Source: Verrucomicrobiota bacterium (GTDB lineage: Bacteria > Verrucomicrobiota > Verrucomicrobiia > Limisphaerales > UBA9464). From it: 64,000 nucleotides of DNA. Position numbers and translations under genes: made by a program. Location: assembly GCA_017309115.1 (NCBI GenBank), contig JAFLEF010000031.1, forward strand, positions 1 to 64,000, written 5' to 3'. Shown piece after piece: positions 18,558-26,893 of the stretch. Below the pieces are notes generated by a model that searched no databases, had not been told where the DNA came from, and was given only the letters and a program-made list of their open reading frames with translations. Position 1 is the stretch's first letter. Each line of letters starts with the position of its first letter.

Positions 18558-20306
18558 ATGGATAAAGATCAGGTCGCCGCCGTGTTGGTGGAGATTGGTA
18601 CGTTGCTCGAATTGAAGGGGGAAAACCCCTTCAAGACCCGGGCTTACCAAAACGCGGCGCGCACGTTGGAAGGGCTTTCCGAACCCTTGGAAAAAATCGT
18701 GGCCGAGGATCGCCTCAAGGGCATGAAGGGCATCGGCGAGGCACTCCAGGAAAAGATCACCACCCTCGTCACCACCGGTCGGCTGCCGTACTACGAAGAT
18801 CTGAAGGCGTCCCTGCCGCCCGGCCTCGTGGATCTGCTGGGTCTGCAAGGCGTGGGACCGAAGAAGGTGAAGAAGCTGTATCAGGAACTGGGTATCGATT
18901 CCCTGGCCTCGTTGGAAGCCGCCTGCCGCGCCGGAAAAATCGCCGACCTGGAGGGCTTTGGGGAGAAATCGCAGGCCAAGATTTTGGAGGCGATCGCCTT
19001 TCGGCAGAAGTTCGCTTCGCACCATCGGTTGGTCGATGCCCTCGAGGCCGCGGAACCGATTCTGGCCGCGTTGCGCGAACATCCGGACGTCACCCGCTGT
19101 TCCGCCGCTGGTAGTCTGCGGCGTTGGAAGGAGGTCATCGGCGACATTGATTTCGTGGTCTCCTCCCGCCAGCCCGCGCCGGTCCTCCAGTTCTTTGTGC
19201 AGCAACCCGGCATCGCCAGCGTGCTTGCCCAGGGGGACACCAAGGCCAGCGTGCTGCTGGAATCCGGCATCCAGGCCGATCTGCGTGTCGTGAGCGACGT
19301 CGAGTATCCGTATGCTCTGGCCTACTTCACGGGTTCCAAGGAGCACAACATCGTGATGCGCCAGCGCGCTATTGCCCGGGGACTTCGCCTGAACGAGTAC
19401 GGACTCTTCCGCAGTGCTGAGGAAACCCGGGATCCCGCCCTGCGCATCGCCTGTCAGGACGAGGCGGATCTTTACCGGGAACTGGGACTGGATTACGTCC
19501 CGCCCGAACTGCGCGAAGACCGCGGGGAATTCGTCGCCGCCGAGCAGCACCAGTTGCCGCGCTTGATCGAATGGACGTCTCTGAAGGGTTCCCTGCACAA
19601 CCACTCCGATTGGTCCGACGGTCGCAACACCCTGTCGGATATCGCGGACCATGCGGTGGAACATGGCTTGGCGTACTGGGCGATCACTGATCATTCCAAG
19701 GCCAGTTTTCAGGCGCAAGGTCTCGACGCCGAGCGCCTTCGTCAGCAGTTGGTGGCCGTGCGGGAGGTGAACCAGAAGCTCGCCGATTCCGGAACCGACT
19801 TCCGTCTCCTGAGTGGCTCGGAAGTCGACATCCTCAAGGACGGCCTCGACTTCAATGATGACCTGCTCGCCGAACTCGAAGTCGTGGTGGCCAGTCTGCA
19901 TGTTCCCTCCAGTGATGAGGCGGAAAACACCAAACGCCTGATCCGGGCCGCCGAAAATCCGTTTGTCCACATGCTGGGGCATCTCAGTGGACGACTGTTG
20001 CTGGAGCGCGATGCCTACAAGGTCAACCAAACAGCGGTCATTGATGCCTGCGCGGCGACCGGCACCTGGATTGAACTGAACGCTTCGCCCTATCGCTTCG
20101 ATCTCGATTGGCGGCTGTGGCAGTACGCCCGTTCGAAGGGAGTTCGCTGCGTGATCAACTGCGATGCCCACCGTTTGGACCACTTCGCTTGGCTTCGATT
20201 GGGCGCCGGGGTGGCGCGCAAAGGTTGGCTCCAAGCCAGCGACGTTATTAACACGCAGTCCCTCGCCACCCTGCGAAAATCACTGGCCACAAAACGTTCC
20301 GCTTGA
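18558..20306 (+). CDS. polX: DNA polymerase X with C-terminal PHP domain
   Basis: A 582-aa bacterial/archaeal-type PolX, a gap-filling repair polymerase with 3'-5' exonuclease/AP endonuclease activity from its PHP domain. The helix-hairpin-helix 8-kDa and fingers region spans about 1-160 (GMKGIG and GLQGVGPKKVKKL). The polymerase palm has GS at 185-186 with metal Asps D196 and D198 (GDIDFVV) and D241 (ADLRVV). The PHP domain from about 343 shows HNHSDWSDG (H347, H349), ITDHS, GSEVDIL, ASLHV and a final NCDAH. All metal ligands look present. It is the full family length. The Xre/RES pair starts 32 bp downstream. Confidence 0.95.
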   Translation: MDKDQVAAVLVEIGTLLELKGENPFKTRAYQNAARTLEGLSEPLEKIVAEDRLKGMKGIGEALQEKITTLVTTGRLPYYEDLKASLPPGLVDLLGLQGVGPKKVKKLYQELGIDSLASLEAACRAGKIADLEGFGEKSQAKILEAIAFRQKFASHHRLVDALEAAEPILAALREHPDVTRCSAAGSLRRWKEVIGDIDFVVSSRQPAPVLQFFVQQPGIASVLAQGDTKASVLLESGIQADLRVVSDVEYPYALAYFTGSKEHNIVMRQRAIARGLRLNEYGLFRSAEETRDPALRIACQDEADLYRELGLDYVPPELREDRGEFVAAEQHQLPRLIEWTSLKGSLHNHSDWSDGRNTLSDIADHAVEHGLAYWAITDHSKASFQAQGLDAERLRQQLVAVREVNQKLADSGTDFRLLSGSEVDILKDGLDFNDDLLAELEVVVASLHVPSSDEAENTKRLIRAAENPFVHMLGHLSGRLLLERDAYKVNQTAVIDACAATGTWIELNASPYRFDLDWRLWQYARSKGVRCVINCDAHRLDHFAWLRLGAGVARKGWLQASDVINTQSLATLRKSLATKRSA

Positions 20307-20311
20307 TCTAT

Positions 20312-20345
20312 GCCAAATGGCGAACTAAGAATTGCCATATGGCAA
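20312..20345 (+). promoter_or_regulatory. Two-site palindromic operator overlapping the antitoxin start codon
   Basis: Two copies of GCCAnnTGGC lie at 20312-20321 (centre AA) and 20334-20343 (centre TA), 22 bp apart, or two helical turns. The second extends to a perfect 14-bp palindrome TTGCCATATGGCAA (20332-20345) that contains the ATG of the antitoxin gene. The placement suggests autorepression by the Xre-type antitoxin, with or without RES toxin (inference). Confidence 0.7.
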
Positions 20346-20830
20346 AAGCCGAAGCGGACGCGGGTGAATTGCTCCATCGGATTCTCGGGCTGACCAGTGC
20401 GGCGACTGGGCGGGTCCGTCGGACTGCGGTGGCGGAGTTTCCCGAGGCCACGGGCACGGCACCGCTGCGAACCGAAACAGTGGTGGGTCGGTTGCTGGAG
20501 GGGTTGCCGATCACTTCCTTTCAAGTTTTGGGCGAAGCGTTGGAAGTTCCCCGGGACCGGTTGGCTGAATTGGTAGGAATCGCCCCCCGAACCCTGGCCC
20601 GTCGGAAGGTGTTCAAGCCGGAGGAATCGGATCGCATCTTCCGCTTTGGCCGGATCTATCAGGACGCGCTCGAGTTGTTCAATGGCCAGGCCGAGGAGGC
20701 GCGTACTTGGTTGAAGAGTCCTCAGTTTGGGCTGGGAGGCGCCATCCCCTTGGAGTTTGCCCGAACGGAGCCCGGCGCGCAGGAGGTGCGGGCGCTGATC
20801 GGGCGTTTGAATGAGGGTGTGTTCGCATGA
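20339..20830 (+). CDS. Xre/MbcA/ParS-type antitoxin of a RES toxin-antitoxin pair (DUF2384)
   Basis: A 163-aa protein from the ATG at 20339; the frame is open 36 bp further upstream, but that part covers the polX stop. The central helix-turn-helix region (PRDRLAELVGIAPRTLARRK) is followed by the family's EESDRIFRFGRIYQDALELF segment. The C-terminal MbcA/ParS toxin-binding domain (WLKSPQFGLGGAIPLEFARTEPGAQEV) comes last. The protein should neutralise the RES enzyme and bind the operator at 20312-20345. Its stop overlaps the toxin start by 4 bp (ATGA), so the pair is translationally coupled. Confidence 0.9.
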   Translation: MAKAEADAGELLHRILGLTSAATGRVRRTAVAEFPEATGTAPLRTETVVGRLLEGLPITSFQVLGEALEVPRDRLAELVGIAPRTLARRKVFKPEESDRIFRFGRIYQDALELFNGQAEEARTWLKSPQFGLGGAIPLEFARTEPGAQEVRALIGRLNEGVFA

Positions 20831-21291
20831 CCCGGCTGGCCTTTCGTTTGGTCAAGGCCGACCGGGCCGCCACGGCGTTTGATGGAGAAGGGGCCCGGCG
20901 GTTAGGAGGACGATGGAACAGTCCGGGAACCCGGATGGTCTACACCGCCGAAAGTCTTTCCCTGGCTCAACTCGAACTGCTGGTGCACTTCGAGCGTCGT
21001 TCGGCCCTCGGCCGGTACCGTCTGGTGGTGGCCGAGTTCCCGACGGAACTCGCCCGGCCGTTGGAGGACCTCTACGCGTTGCCAGAATTCTGGGACGCCC
21101 GCCCTCCCGCTCGCTCTTCCCAAATTGTCGGAGACCGCTGGATTCGAGAGGGGCCCTCTGCGGTGGTGTCGGTTCCGACGGTGATTACCCCCGGCGAGCG
21201 CAATCTGCTGTTCAACCCCGAGCATCCTGACTTCCGCCACGTTCAGCTTCGGCCGCCGGTGGAGTTTCGCTTCGACGAGCGACTGGGCTGA
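20827..21291 (+). CDS. RES-domain toxin (NAD+-degrading family)
   Basis: A 154-aa RES protein. The family consumes NAD+, as a phosphorylase or glycohydrolase, to arrest growth. The Arg is in GGRWNSPG (R29), the tyrosine/glutamate block is VYTAESLSLAQLELLVH (about 38-54), the serine region is SAVVSVPTVI, and the C-terminal NLLFNPEHPDF block is typical. It overlaps the antitoxin gene by 4 bp. The product is complete and all named motifs are intact. It converges on folC with only 3 bp between the stops. Confidence 0.92.
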   Translation: MTRLAFRLVKADRAATAFDGEGARRLGGRWNSPGTRMVYTAESLSLAQLELLVHFERRSALGRYRLVVAEFPTELARPLEDLYALPEFWDARPPARSSQIVGDRWIREGPSAVVSVPTVITPGERNLLFNPEHPDFRHVQLRPPVEFRFDERLG

Positions 21292-21294
21292 TTC

Positions 21295-22605
21295 CTACTT
21301 GGTCTTGCCCCATTCGTTCAGCGCGCGTTCATCGATTCCAGGCGCCGGATTGACGCCGAGTTGTTCCAGCGCTTCACCGATGAAGTAAAGCGAACCGGTA
21401 ATCAAAACGAGGGGGTCCGCCGCGGCGAGCTTGAGGGCCTCGGCCAGAGATCGGGTAGCCTTGATCGGCCGTCCCGATCCCGTCGCCATCGCCAGTTCGC
21501 GCAAGTCCTCGGAACCGACGGTGCGTCCACTGGAGACCGGCGCGGTCAGGATTCGTCCGGCCAGCGGAACCAATTCCTTGAGCATTCCGGCGCAGTCCTT
21601 GTCGGCCAGCATACCGACAATCAGGGTGGGTCGGTCCGAGCCAATCACGTTCGGCAAGGCGGCCTTCAAGGCGCGCGCTCCCGCCAAATTGTGGGCCCCA
21701 TCGAGAATGAACCGCTGGGCTCCGCGAACCACGACCTGGAGTCGTCCGGGCCACTCGGTTCGGGCCAGGCCGGTCTGCAACTGCTCATCCGTGACGGGCA
21801 ACAGCGCGCGCAGCAGGCGGACGGTCGCGGCGGCGAGCGCGCCATTGGTGCGCTGATGGGGCCCGGCCAGACCGACTTCCAGGCGAAACGCCGCCACTTC
21901 CGGCGGGCCCACCCAAAGATAGGGCGAATCCAGATCCCGGGCCTTGTAGCGGATGATGGCTTCGGCGTCCGGGTCGTCGGCGGCGGACAGCACTGGCACA
22001 CCAGGTTTGATGATGCCCGCCTTCTCCGCCGCGATGGCCGCCACGGTGTTTCCCAGTACCTGCATGTGGTCCAAGCCGACCTGGGTAATCACGCTGGCGA
22101 GCGGGGTGACGATATTGGTGGCGTCCAACCGCCCGCCCAAGCCGGTTTCCCAGATCACCACGTCCACCTTCTGTTCCGCGAAGTAGCGCAAGGCGAGCAC
22201 GGTGGTGAACTCGAAGAAGGTGGGTTCCAAACCAGTCAATGGCGCGGCCAACGCCTTCAGTTCCGCCACGTGCCGCGCCAGATCGTCATCGGCGATGGGC
22301 GTCCGGTTGATCTGGATTCGTTCCCCGAACCGAACCAGGTGCGGCGACGTGTACAGGCCGACGCGGCGTCCGGACCGTCGGTACACGCTTTCCAGGAAGG
22401 CGCATACCGATCCCTTGCCGTTGGTCCCGGCGACATGAATGAACTGGAGCCGGTCCTGCGGATTTCCCGCCGCTTCGGCCAAACGCCGGGTGGTGGCCAG
22501 TCCGGGTTGAAATCCGAACAGTCGAAGAGAGTGAAGATGTTGAAGCGCCTCGGCCAAAGTCACGGCGCGACGATTGTGTAGCCCGAGCGGGGCGCAAGTC
22601 TGCAT
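21295..22605 (-). CDS. folC: Folylpolyglutamate synthase / dihydrofolate synthase
   Basis: A 436-aa Mur-ligase-type enzyme that adds glutamate to (dihydro)folates with ATP in the cytoplasm. The P-loop is GTNGKGS at residues 60-66. Other family blocks are LYTSPHLVRFGERI, the omega-loop/metal segment WETGLGGRLDATN, the VGLDHMQVLG His-containing strand and LDGAHN in the C-terminal domain. Length is normal. The first 15 residues (MQTCAPLGLHNRRAV) precede the usual start, so a downstream start is possible. A small membrane protein gene lies 16 bp upstream on the same strand. Confidence 0.94.
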   Translation of the reverse strand: MQTCAPLGLHNRRAVTLAEALQHLHSLRLFGFQPGLATTRRLAEAAGNPQDRLQFIHVAGTNGKGSVCAFLESVYRRSGRRVGLYTSPHLVRFGERIQINRTPIADDDLARHVAELKALAAPLTGLEPTFFEFTTVLALRYFAEQKVDVVIWETGLGGRLDATNIVTPLASVITQVGLDHMQVLGNTVAAIAAEKAGIIKPGVPVLSAADDPDAEAIIRYKARDLDSPYLWVGPPEVAAFRLEVGLAGPHQRTNGALAAATVRLLRALLPVTDEQLQTGLARTEWPGRLQVVVRGAQRFILDGAHNLAGARALKAALPNVIGSDRPTLIVGMLADKDCAGMLKELVPLAGRILTAPVSSGRTVGSEDLRELAMATGSGRPIKATRSLAEALKLAAADPLVLITGSLYFIGEALEQLGVNPAPGIDERALNEWGKTK

Positions 22606-22621
22606 CCGTCCGTCGCCCGGC

Positions 22622-22936
22622 TCACGGTGCGGGAGTCTTTTGGCGCGCCTCCGCCTCGATCTTGGCCACCGTACGCTCGATCTGAGCCCGGATGAGGAAG
22701 TAGAACTGCAACAACAGGAGAATCAGCCCAATCCCTTGCTCCAGGCGTAGCGCCCGCAAGCGTTCCGCTCCCGGCGGCGCAGCCAGCCAGGTTCGGTCAT
22801 GCAGCAAGAGAACGATGGCCGGCAGGCTGACGACGATCCACAGCAGGGAGAGAATGCGGTAGTTCATGGGCACCGGACCGCCGGCCCCGGGCCGGGTGGC
22901 GTTGGGGGATTCCGGGGGGGGCGGTGCGGATTCCAT
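22622..22936 (-). CDS. Small two-helix membrane protein
   Basis: A 104-aa protein beginning MESAPPPPESPN at the ATG at 22936. The frame is open further upstream, but that part is antisense to the divergent gene. After a proline-rich N-terminus there are two hydrophobic segments (MNYRILSLLWIVVSLPAIVLLLH region and LEQGIGLILLLLQFYFLI), then a charged C-terminal tail (RAQIERTVAKIEAEARQK). No family was recognised. Its divergent neighbour at 22985 is also a membrane protein with a proline-rich start; they share a 48-bp intergenic region and may be co-regulated. Confidence 0.7.
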   Translation of the reverse strand: MESAPPPPESPNATRPGAGGPVPMNYRILSLLWIVVSLPAIVLLLHDRTWLAAPPGAERLRALRLEQGIGLILLLLQFYFLIRAQIERTVAKIEAEARQKTPAP

Positions 22937-22984
22937 TTGAACTGTCGATTCGTCTCGCAAACTGTGCCCTTCCTTTTGAACCGC

Positions 22985-23749
22985 ATGTCGTCCGAAGCAA
23001 GCCCGACTCCTCCGAATCCTTCTGTTCCCACTCCCGGACCGGCGGCCACTCCCCCGCCGAAGCCGAAGGAAAACGTCTGGATCAATCTGGTCTGCAATGC
23101 CGTGCTGCCGGGAATTCTCCTGACTCAGCTGAGCAAGCCGGAGCGCCTGGGACCGGTTTGGGCGTTGGTCGTCGCCCTGTCGATTCCGCTGACCTACGGC
23201 ATCTACGACCTGATTCGCCGGCGCACTTGGAACATTTTTTCGATCATCGGTCTGATCGGTACTTTGATCACCGGGGTGCTGGGCTTGATGAAGGTCTCGA
23301 ACTTCTGGTTCGCGGTGAAGGAAGCCGCCATTCCGGCCATTTTGGGGTTGGCGATCCCACTCACGCTCAAGACTCGCCAGCCGCTGGTCCGCACTCTGAT
23401 CTATAACGATCAGGTGCTCGACACTGACCGGATTGGGCGGGTTTTGGTGGAACGCAATGTCGTGCCGGCCTTTGACGCCCTGTTGAAGTGGGCCTCCTGG
23501 GTTTTGGCAGGTGCCTTCCTTTTCAGCGCGGTTCTGAATTATCTGCTCGCCCGTTGGATTGTGACCGCCGAGCCCGGGTCGCCGGAAAATGTCGCGCAAC
23601 TGGGCCGACTGAATTGGGTCTCCTGGCCGGTCATCATGATTCCCAGTCTGGCCATCATGATGTTTGCGCTGCTGCGTCTGCTCAAAGGTTTGGAGAAGCT
23701 CACCGGCTTGCAGGGCGAGGAGCTGTTCCACCCTCAGAAGAAGTCCTAG
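22985..23749 (+). CDS. VC0807-like integral membrane protein
   Basis: A 254-aa protein from the ATG at 22985; upstream in-frame codons are antisense to the divergent gene. A proline-rich cytoplasmic tail (about 1-28) precedes six or so transmembrane segments. The pattern WINLVCNAVLPGILLTQLS, then LGPVWALVVALSIPLTYGIYDLIRRR, then GLMKVSNFWFAVKEAAIPAILGLAIP resembles the VC0807 family of uncharacterised membrane proteins, possibly septation- or transport-related. Its TAG stop at 23747-23749 lies inside the terminal inverted repeat of the palindromic element at 23746. Confidence 0.75.
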   Translation: MSSEASPTPPNPSVPTPGPAATPPPKPKENVWINLVCNAVLPGILLTQLSKPERLGPVWALVVALSIPLTYGIYDLIRRRTWNIFSIIGLIGTLITGVLGLMKVSNFWFAVKEAAIPAILGLAIPLTLKTRQPLVRTLIYNDQVLDTDRIGRVLVERNVVPAFDALLKWASWVLAGAFLFSAVLNYLLARWIVTAEPGSPENVAQLGRLNWVSWPVIMIPSLAIMMFALLRLLKGLEKLTGLQGEELFHPQKKS

Positions 23750-23929
23750 CCCGGATATTTCACAGGCTTTCGTCGCGAGGCGCCGCGAAAGCCCGTCTGG
23801 CAAGGCGGCCGAAGCGATTCCGAACCGGGCTGTATGGGGACATACTGTCCGGCGAGGAATGCGAGGCCAACGCCGCCAGACGGGCTTGCAGCCAGCCGCA
23901 GCAGAAAGAGTGTGAAATATCCGGGCTAG
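23746..23929. mobile_element. MITE-like 184-bp element with perfect 19-bp terminal inverted repeats
   Basis: The ends CTAGCCCGGATATTTCACA (23746-23764) and its exact complement (23911-23929) enclose a palindromic interior. Inner 13-bp arms AAGCCCGTCTGGC (23789-23801) pair with 23875-23887. It has no ORF. It sits exactly between two convergent genes, and each gene's TAG stop comes from the CTAG at one end. It could be a miniature transposable element, a large bidirectional terminator hairpin, or both. Confidence 0.85.
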
Positions 23930-24771
23930 CTAAGGGTTTCCGGGAGGGGCGTTGGGTTTGGGGGCTGGGGTGCTTTTGGCGTCGCTGCCCCGGGAGCTTT
24001 CGCTGCTGTGGCGGGTTTGGAGTCCGCCGTCGCGGGCGGTTTCGGCCGGGGCGGGGGAGCCGGTGGGGCAAAGCCGTAGCGCCGGCAGAAGTCGTCGGCA
24101 TTCGCCCGGATTCGCACCGGACGTTGCTGAAACGGATCCACGTACTCCAGGCCCACGGCTCGGAGCGCCATGCCGCGGGCGTCGGGCTGACCGTAGAGGT
24201 CATCGCCGAGCACCGGGCAACCGCTGGACTTCAGGTGGAGACGAATCTGATGCGTCCGACCGGTGACGGGTTTGGCTTCCACCAGGGTGTAACGTTCCTG
24301 ACGAGCTAGAACTCGAAAGGCGGTTTCCGCTTCCTTGCCCTCGGTGGATTGGACGGAGAAGCGACCCTTGGCGGCGGCGTCCGGTCCGATCGGATCCTTT
24401 CGGACCCAGGACTCGCCCGGCACGCTGCCACTGACCACGGCCAGATACGTCTTGTGCAGGGCTCGGCCTTCAAACAGTTGGGAGTAGGCGGCGACGGCTC
24501 CCTGACTCTTCACCGCCAACAGAATACCACTGGTCTCGGCGTCGAGGCGATGCACGATCCGCAGGAAACGCAGATTCCGCGACTTCGCCCACCAGTCGCC
24601 GTTCTCCAGGCTGGAACGGAGGGCCAGCACCAGATTGCGTCGGGTGTTCACCCAGTCATCCGGGGCCACCAACCAGCCCGCCGGTTTGTCCAAGACCAGA
24701 ACGGACCGGTCTTCGTACAGGATCGGAATGTCCGTTCCATCCGGGAATTCGATGATCTTTGGCTGCGCCAC
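23926..24771 (-). CDS. RluA-family pseudouridine synthase with proline/alanine-rich tail
   Basis: An RNA-modifying enzyme converting uridine to pseudouridine in rRNA or tRNA. It is 281 aa from the GTG at 24771; the longer open frame upstream runs antisense into the pyruvate-kinase-like gene. The fold begins ILYEDRSVLVLDKPAGWLV, the catalytic Asp is D77 in RIVHRLDAETSG, and PVTGRTHQIRLHL and CPVLGDDLYG follow. There is no N-terminal S4 domain. The last ~35 residues are almost entirely Pro/Ala/Lys, a low-complexity tail. Its stop codon is within the inverted repeat at 23911-23929. The target site cannot be assigned. Confidence 0.92.
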   Translation of the reverse strand: MAQPKIIEFPDGTDIPILYEDRSVLVLDKPAGWLVAPDDWVNTRRNLVLALRSSLENGDWWAKSRNLRFLRIVHRLDAETSGILLAVKSQGAVAAYSQLFEGRALHKTYLAVVSGSVPGESWVRKDPIGPDAAAKGRFSVQSTEGKEAETAFRVLARQERYTLVEAKPVTGRTHQIRLHLKSSGCPVLGDDLYGQPDARGMALRAVGLEYVDPFQQRPVRIRANADDFCRRYGFAPPAPPPRPKPPATADSKPATAAKAPGAATPKAPQPPNPTPLPETLS

Positions 24772-24909
24772 ACCGCGATCTAAGCAGAGCGCGTTCGGGG
24801 AAGATAGTCCGACGCCGTGGCCGCCACGCCCCCCGTCCGTGGGATTGTCACCGGATCGTAGCGGGGCGAGCCTTTCCCTGGTGGTTCGCACCGCTTGTAT
24901 AGGAGCGTT

Positions 24910-26820
24910 ATGGCCACACGTGAGGTCCAACCCCGCTGGAATGCCGCGCAACTGGGTCCGTTGATCCAGGAATTGGAAGAGTTGCGGCGTCAGTTGCTCG
25001 CGGCTGAACGAAAGGCCGCCAAACGACTTGCGGCCGTACGTCCAGCCCAACGGATCAGCGCCCTCAATCTGATCCATTATCTGGCCTTGCGCCGACGGGA
25101 TCTGCGGCCCTTGCAGGAGCGGCTTTCGAGCTTCGGATTGTCCTCTTTTGGTCACAGCGAATCCCATGTCCTGGACAATCTGAATGTTGTCCTGCGCATC
25201 CTGCGCTTTCTGGCCGGACAACCAACTGATCGGACTCGGGCTGAGTTTCTCAGCTTTGAGCGCGGGCGGATGTTGCTGGAGGAACGGACGCGGCTGTTAT
25301 TGGGACCCGCGCGGCCCAATCGCGGGGTTCGGATCCTGGTAACGATGCCCAGCGAAGGCGCGCATGAGCCGGCGTTGGCGCGGCAGTTGTTGGAGGCTGG
25401 GATGGATTTGCTGCGGATCAACTGCGCTCACGATTCGCCATCGGAATGGGGGTTTATGGTGAAACACCTCCGGGCGGCGGAGCGTGAAACCGGAAGGTCC
25501 TGTCGGATCCTGTTTGATCTCGGTGGACCTAAGCTGCGCACGGGCCCAGTGGCCCATGGGCCCGCCGTGCGGAAGTGGCGGCCGGTGCGCGATGCTCTGG
25601 GTCGAGCGGTTCAAGCCGCCCGACTTTGGTTGACGCCGGAGGACGCTCCGGAGCTGGTGCCCGACGGAGCGGCGGTGGAATTGCCGCTGAAGCGTTCGTG
25701 GTTGGAGCGATTGAAGGTGGGCGAAACCGTCCGCTTGGTCGACGCCCGCAAGAATCGGCGGCAATTCAAGATCGTCGCGGCAGTGGGTGCCTCTTGGTGG
25801 GCCGAGAGCCGCCAAACGGCGTATGTGACGTCCGGCACCGAACTGGTCGCCGATCGTCCGGGCGAAAAGAAAAAACACCGTCGCGTCCGGTTGGGGGACC
25901 TGCCGGCATCGGAACAACCCATCGCGCTCAAGACGGGCGAACTGCTGTTGCTGACGGCGGATTTGCGGCCGGGAACTTCCGCGCAGGTGGACGACACTGG
26001 AACGGTGGTGGCCCCGGCCCGAATTGGTTGCTCTCATCGGGCCATCTTCAAATGCGTGCAACCGGGCGAACGCATTTGGTTCGACGACGGCAAGATTGGG
26101 GGCGTCGTGGAACGAGTCACCCACCAGGAGCTGCAGGTCCGGATTACCTGGGTTCGGGCCAAGGGCGGAAAACTGCGCGCGGACAAGGGGATCAATCTGC
26201 CGGACACCGCCCTGCGGTTGTCGGCACTCACTCCCAAAGACATCCGGGATCTCACGACAATTGAACCGGAAGCCGATCTGGTGGGGTACTCGTTTGTGCG
26301 GTCGCCGGAGGATGTGCGTCAGTTGCAGAAGCGTCTGGAGCGGGTACCTCGGTCTCTGGGAATCATCCTCAAAATCGAAACCCGGGCGGCGTTTGAGCGT
26401 TTGCCGGAACTGCTGCTGGCCGCCATGCGATCGCCCAAGGTGGGCGTGATGATTGCGCGGGGAGATTTGGCCGTGGAATGCGGTTATGAGCGGTTGGCCG
26501 AGGTGCAGGAGGAGATTCTGTGGATGTGTGAGGCGGCACACGTCCCGGTGATTTGGGCCACGCAGGTTTTGGAGACCATGGCCCAGGACGGTCAGCCTTC
26601 GCGCGCCGAAGTCACCGATGCCGCGATGGGCGTGCGAGCCGAGTGCGTGATGCTGAACAAGGGTCCGGAGATGGTCGCCACCGTGCGAGCGTTGGATGAC
26701 ATTCTCACCCGGATGCAGGCGCATCAGAATAAGAAACAAAGCATGCTGCGATCTTTGAATGTAGCCCGACTGTTTCATCCGGAGTCAGGAGCCGGTTTGC
26801 CGTCGCCGAGAAAGTTGTAG
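24910..26820 (+). CDS. Atypical pyruvate kinase-like protein with N-terminal extension
   Basis: A 636-aa protein. The ATG at 24910 has an AGGAG five bases upstream, so this start is firm. Residues 1-139 form an Arg/Leu-rich helical extension absent from ordinary pyruvate kinase. The barrel then shows degenerate but recognisable blocks: LLRINCAHD (168-175), DLGGPKLRTG (203-212), KGINLPDTALRLSALTPKD (426-444), KIETRAAFE with catalytic-type K488, VMIARGDLAVE with D519, and ATQVLETM. The insert between 212 and 370 is larger than the usual B domain. The usual MLSGETA block reads MLNKGP, and the C-terminal regulatory domain is missing. It may be a divergent pyruvate kinase or a relative acting on another phosphorylated substrate. 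Confidence 0.8.
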   Translation: MATREVQPRWNAAQLGPLIQELEELRRQLLAAERKAAKRLAAVRPAQRISALNLIHYLALRRRDLRPLQERLSSFGLSSFGHSESHVLDNLNVVLRILRFLAGQPTDRTRAEFLSFERGRMLLEERTRLLLGPARPNRGVRILVTMPSEGAHEPALARQLLEAGMDLLRINCAHDSPSEWGFMVKHLRAAERETGRSCRILFDLGGPKLRTGPVAHGPAVRKWRPVRDALGRAVQAARLWLTPEDAPELVPDGAAVELPLKRSWLERLKVGETVRLVDARKNRRQFKIVAAVGASWWAESRQTAYVTSGTELVADRPGEKKKHRRVRLGDLPASEQPIALKTGELLLLTADLRPGTSAQVDDTGTVVAPARIGCSHRAIFKCVQPGERIWFDDGKIGGVVERVTHQELQVRITWVRAKGGKLRADKGINLPDTALRLSALTPKDIRDLTTIEPEADLVGYSFVRSPEDVRQLQKRLERVPRSLGIILKIETRAAFERLPELLLAAMRSPKVGVMIARGDLAVECGYERLAEVQEEILWMCEAAHVPVIWATQVLETMAQDGQPSRAEVTDAAMGVRAECVMLNKGPEMVATVRALDDILTRMQAHQNKKQSMLRSLNVARLFHPESGAGLPSPRKL

Positions 26821-26893
26821 TTGAGCTCGCCCGGGCATTGACCCGTGGGACCGTTCCGCCTATTGGCTGGGTTGGCGGTCGAACACAACTCCG

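Noticed and set aside
18243-20234. 663-codon minus-strand open frame
   Set aside because: It is entirely antisense to polX, which has complete catalytic motifs, and its composition (Gln/His/Arg-rich) is that of a shadow frame caused by high GC.
25297-26778. 493-codon minus-strand open frame
   Set aside because: Antisense to the pyruvate-kinase-like gene, with no domain and typical GC shadow composition.
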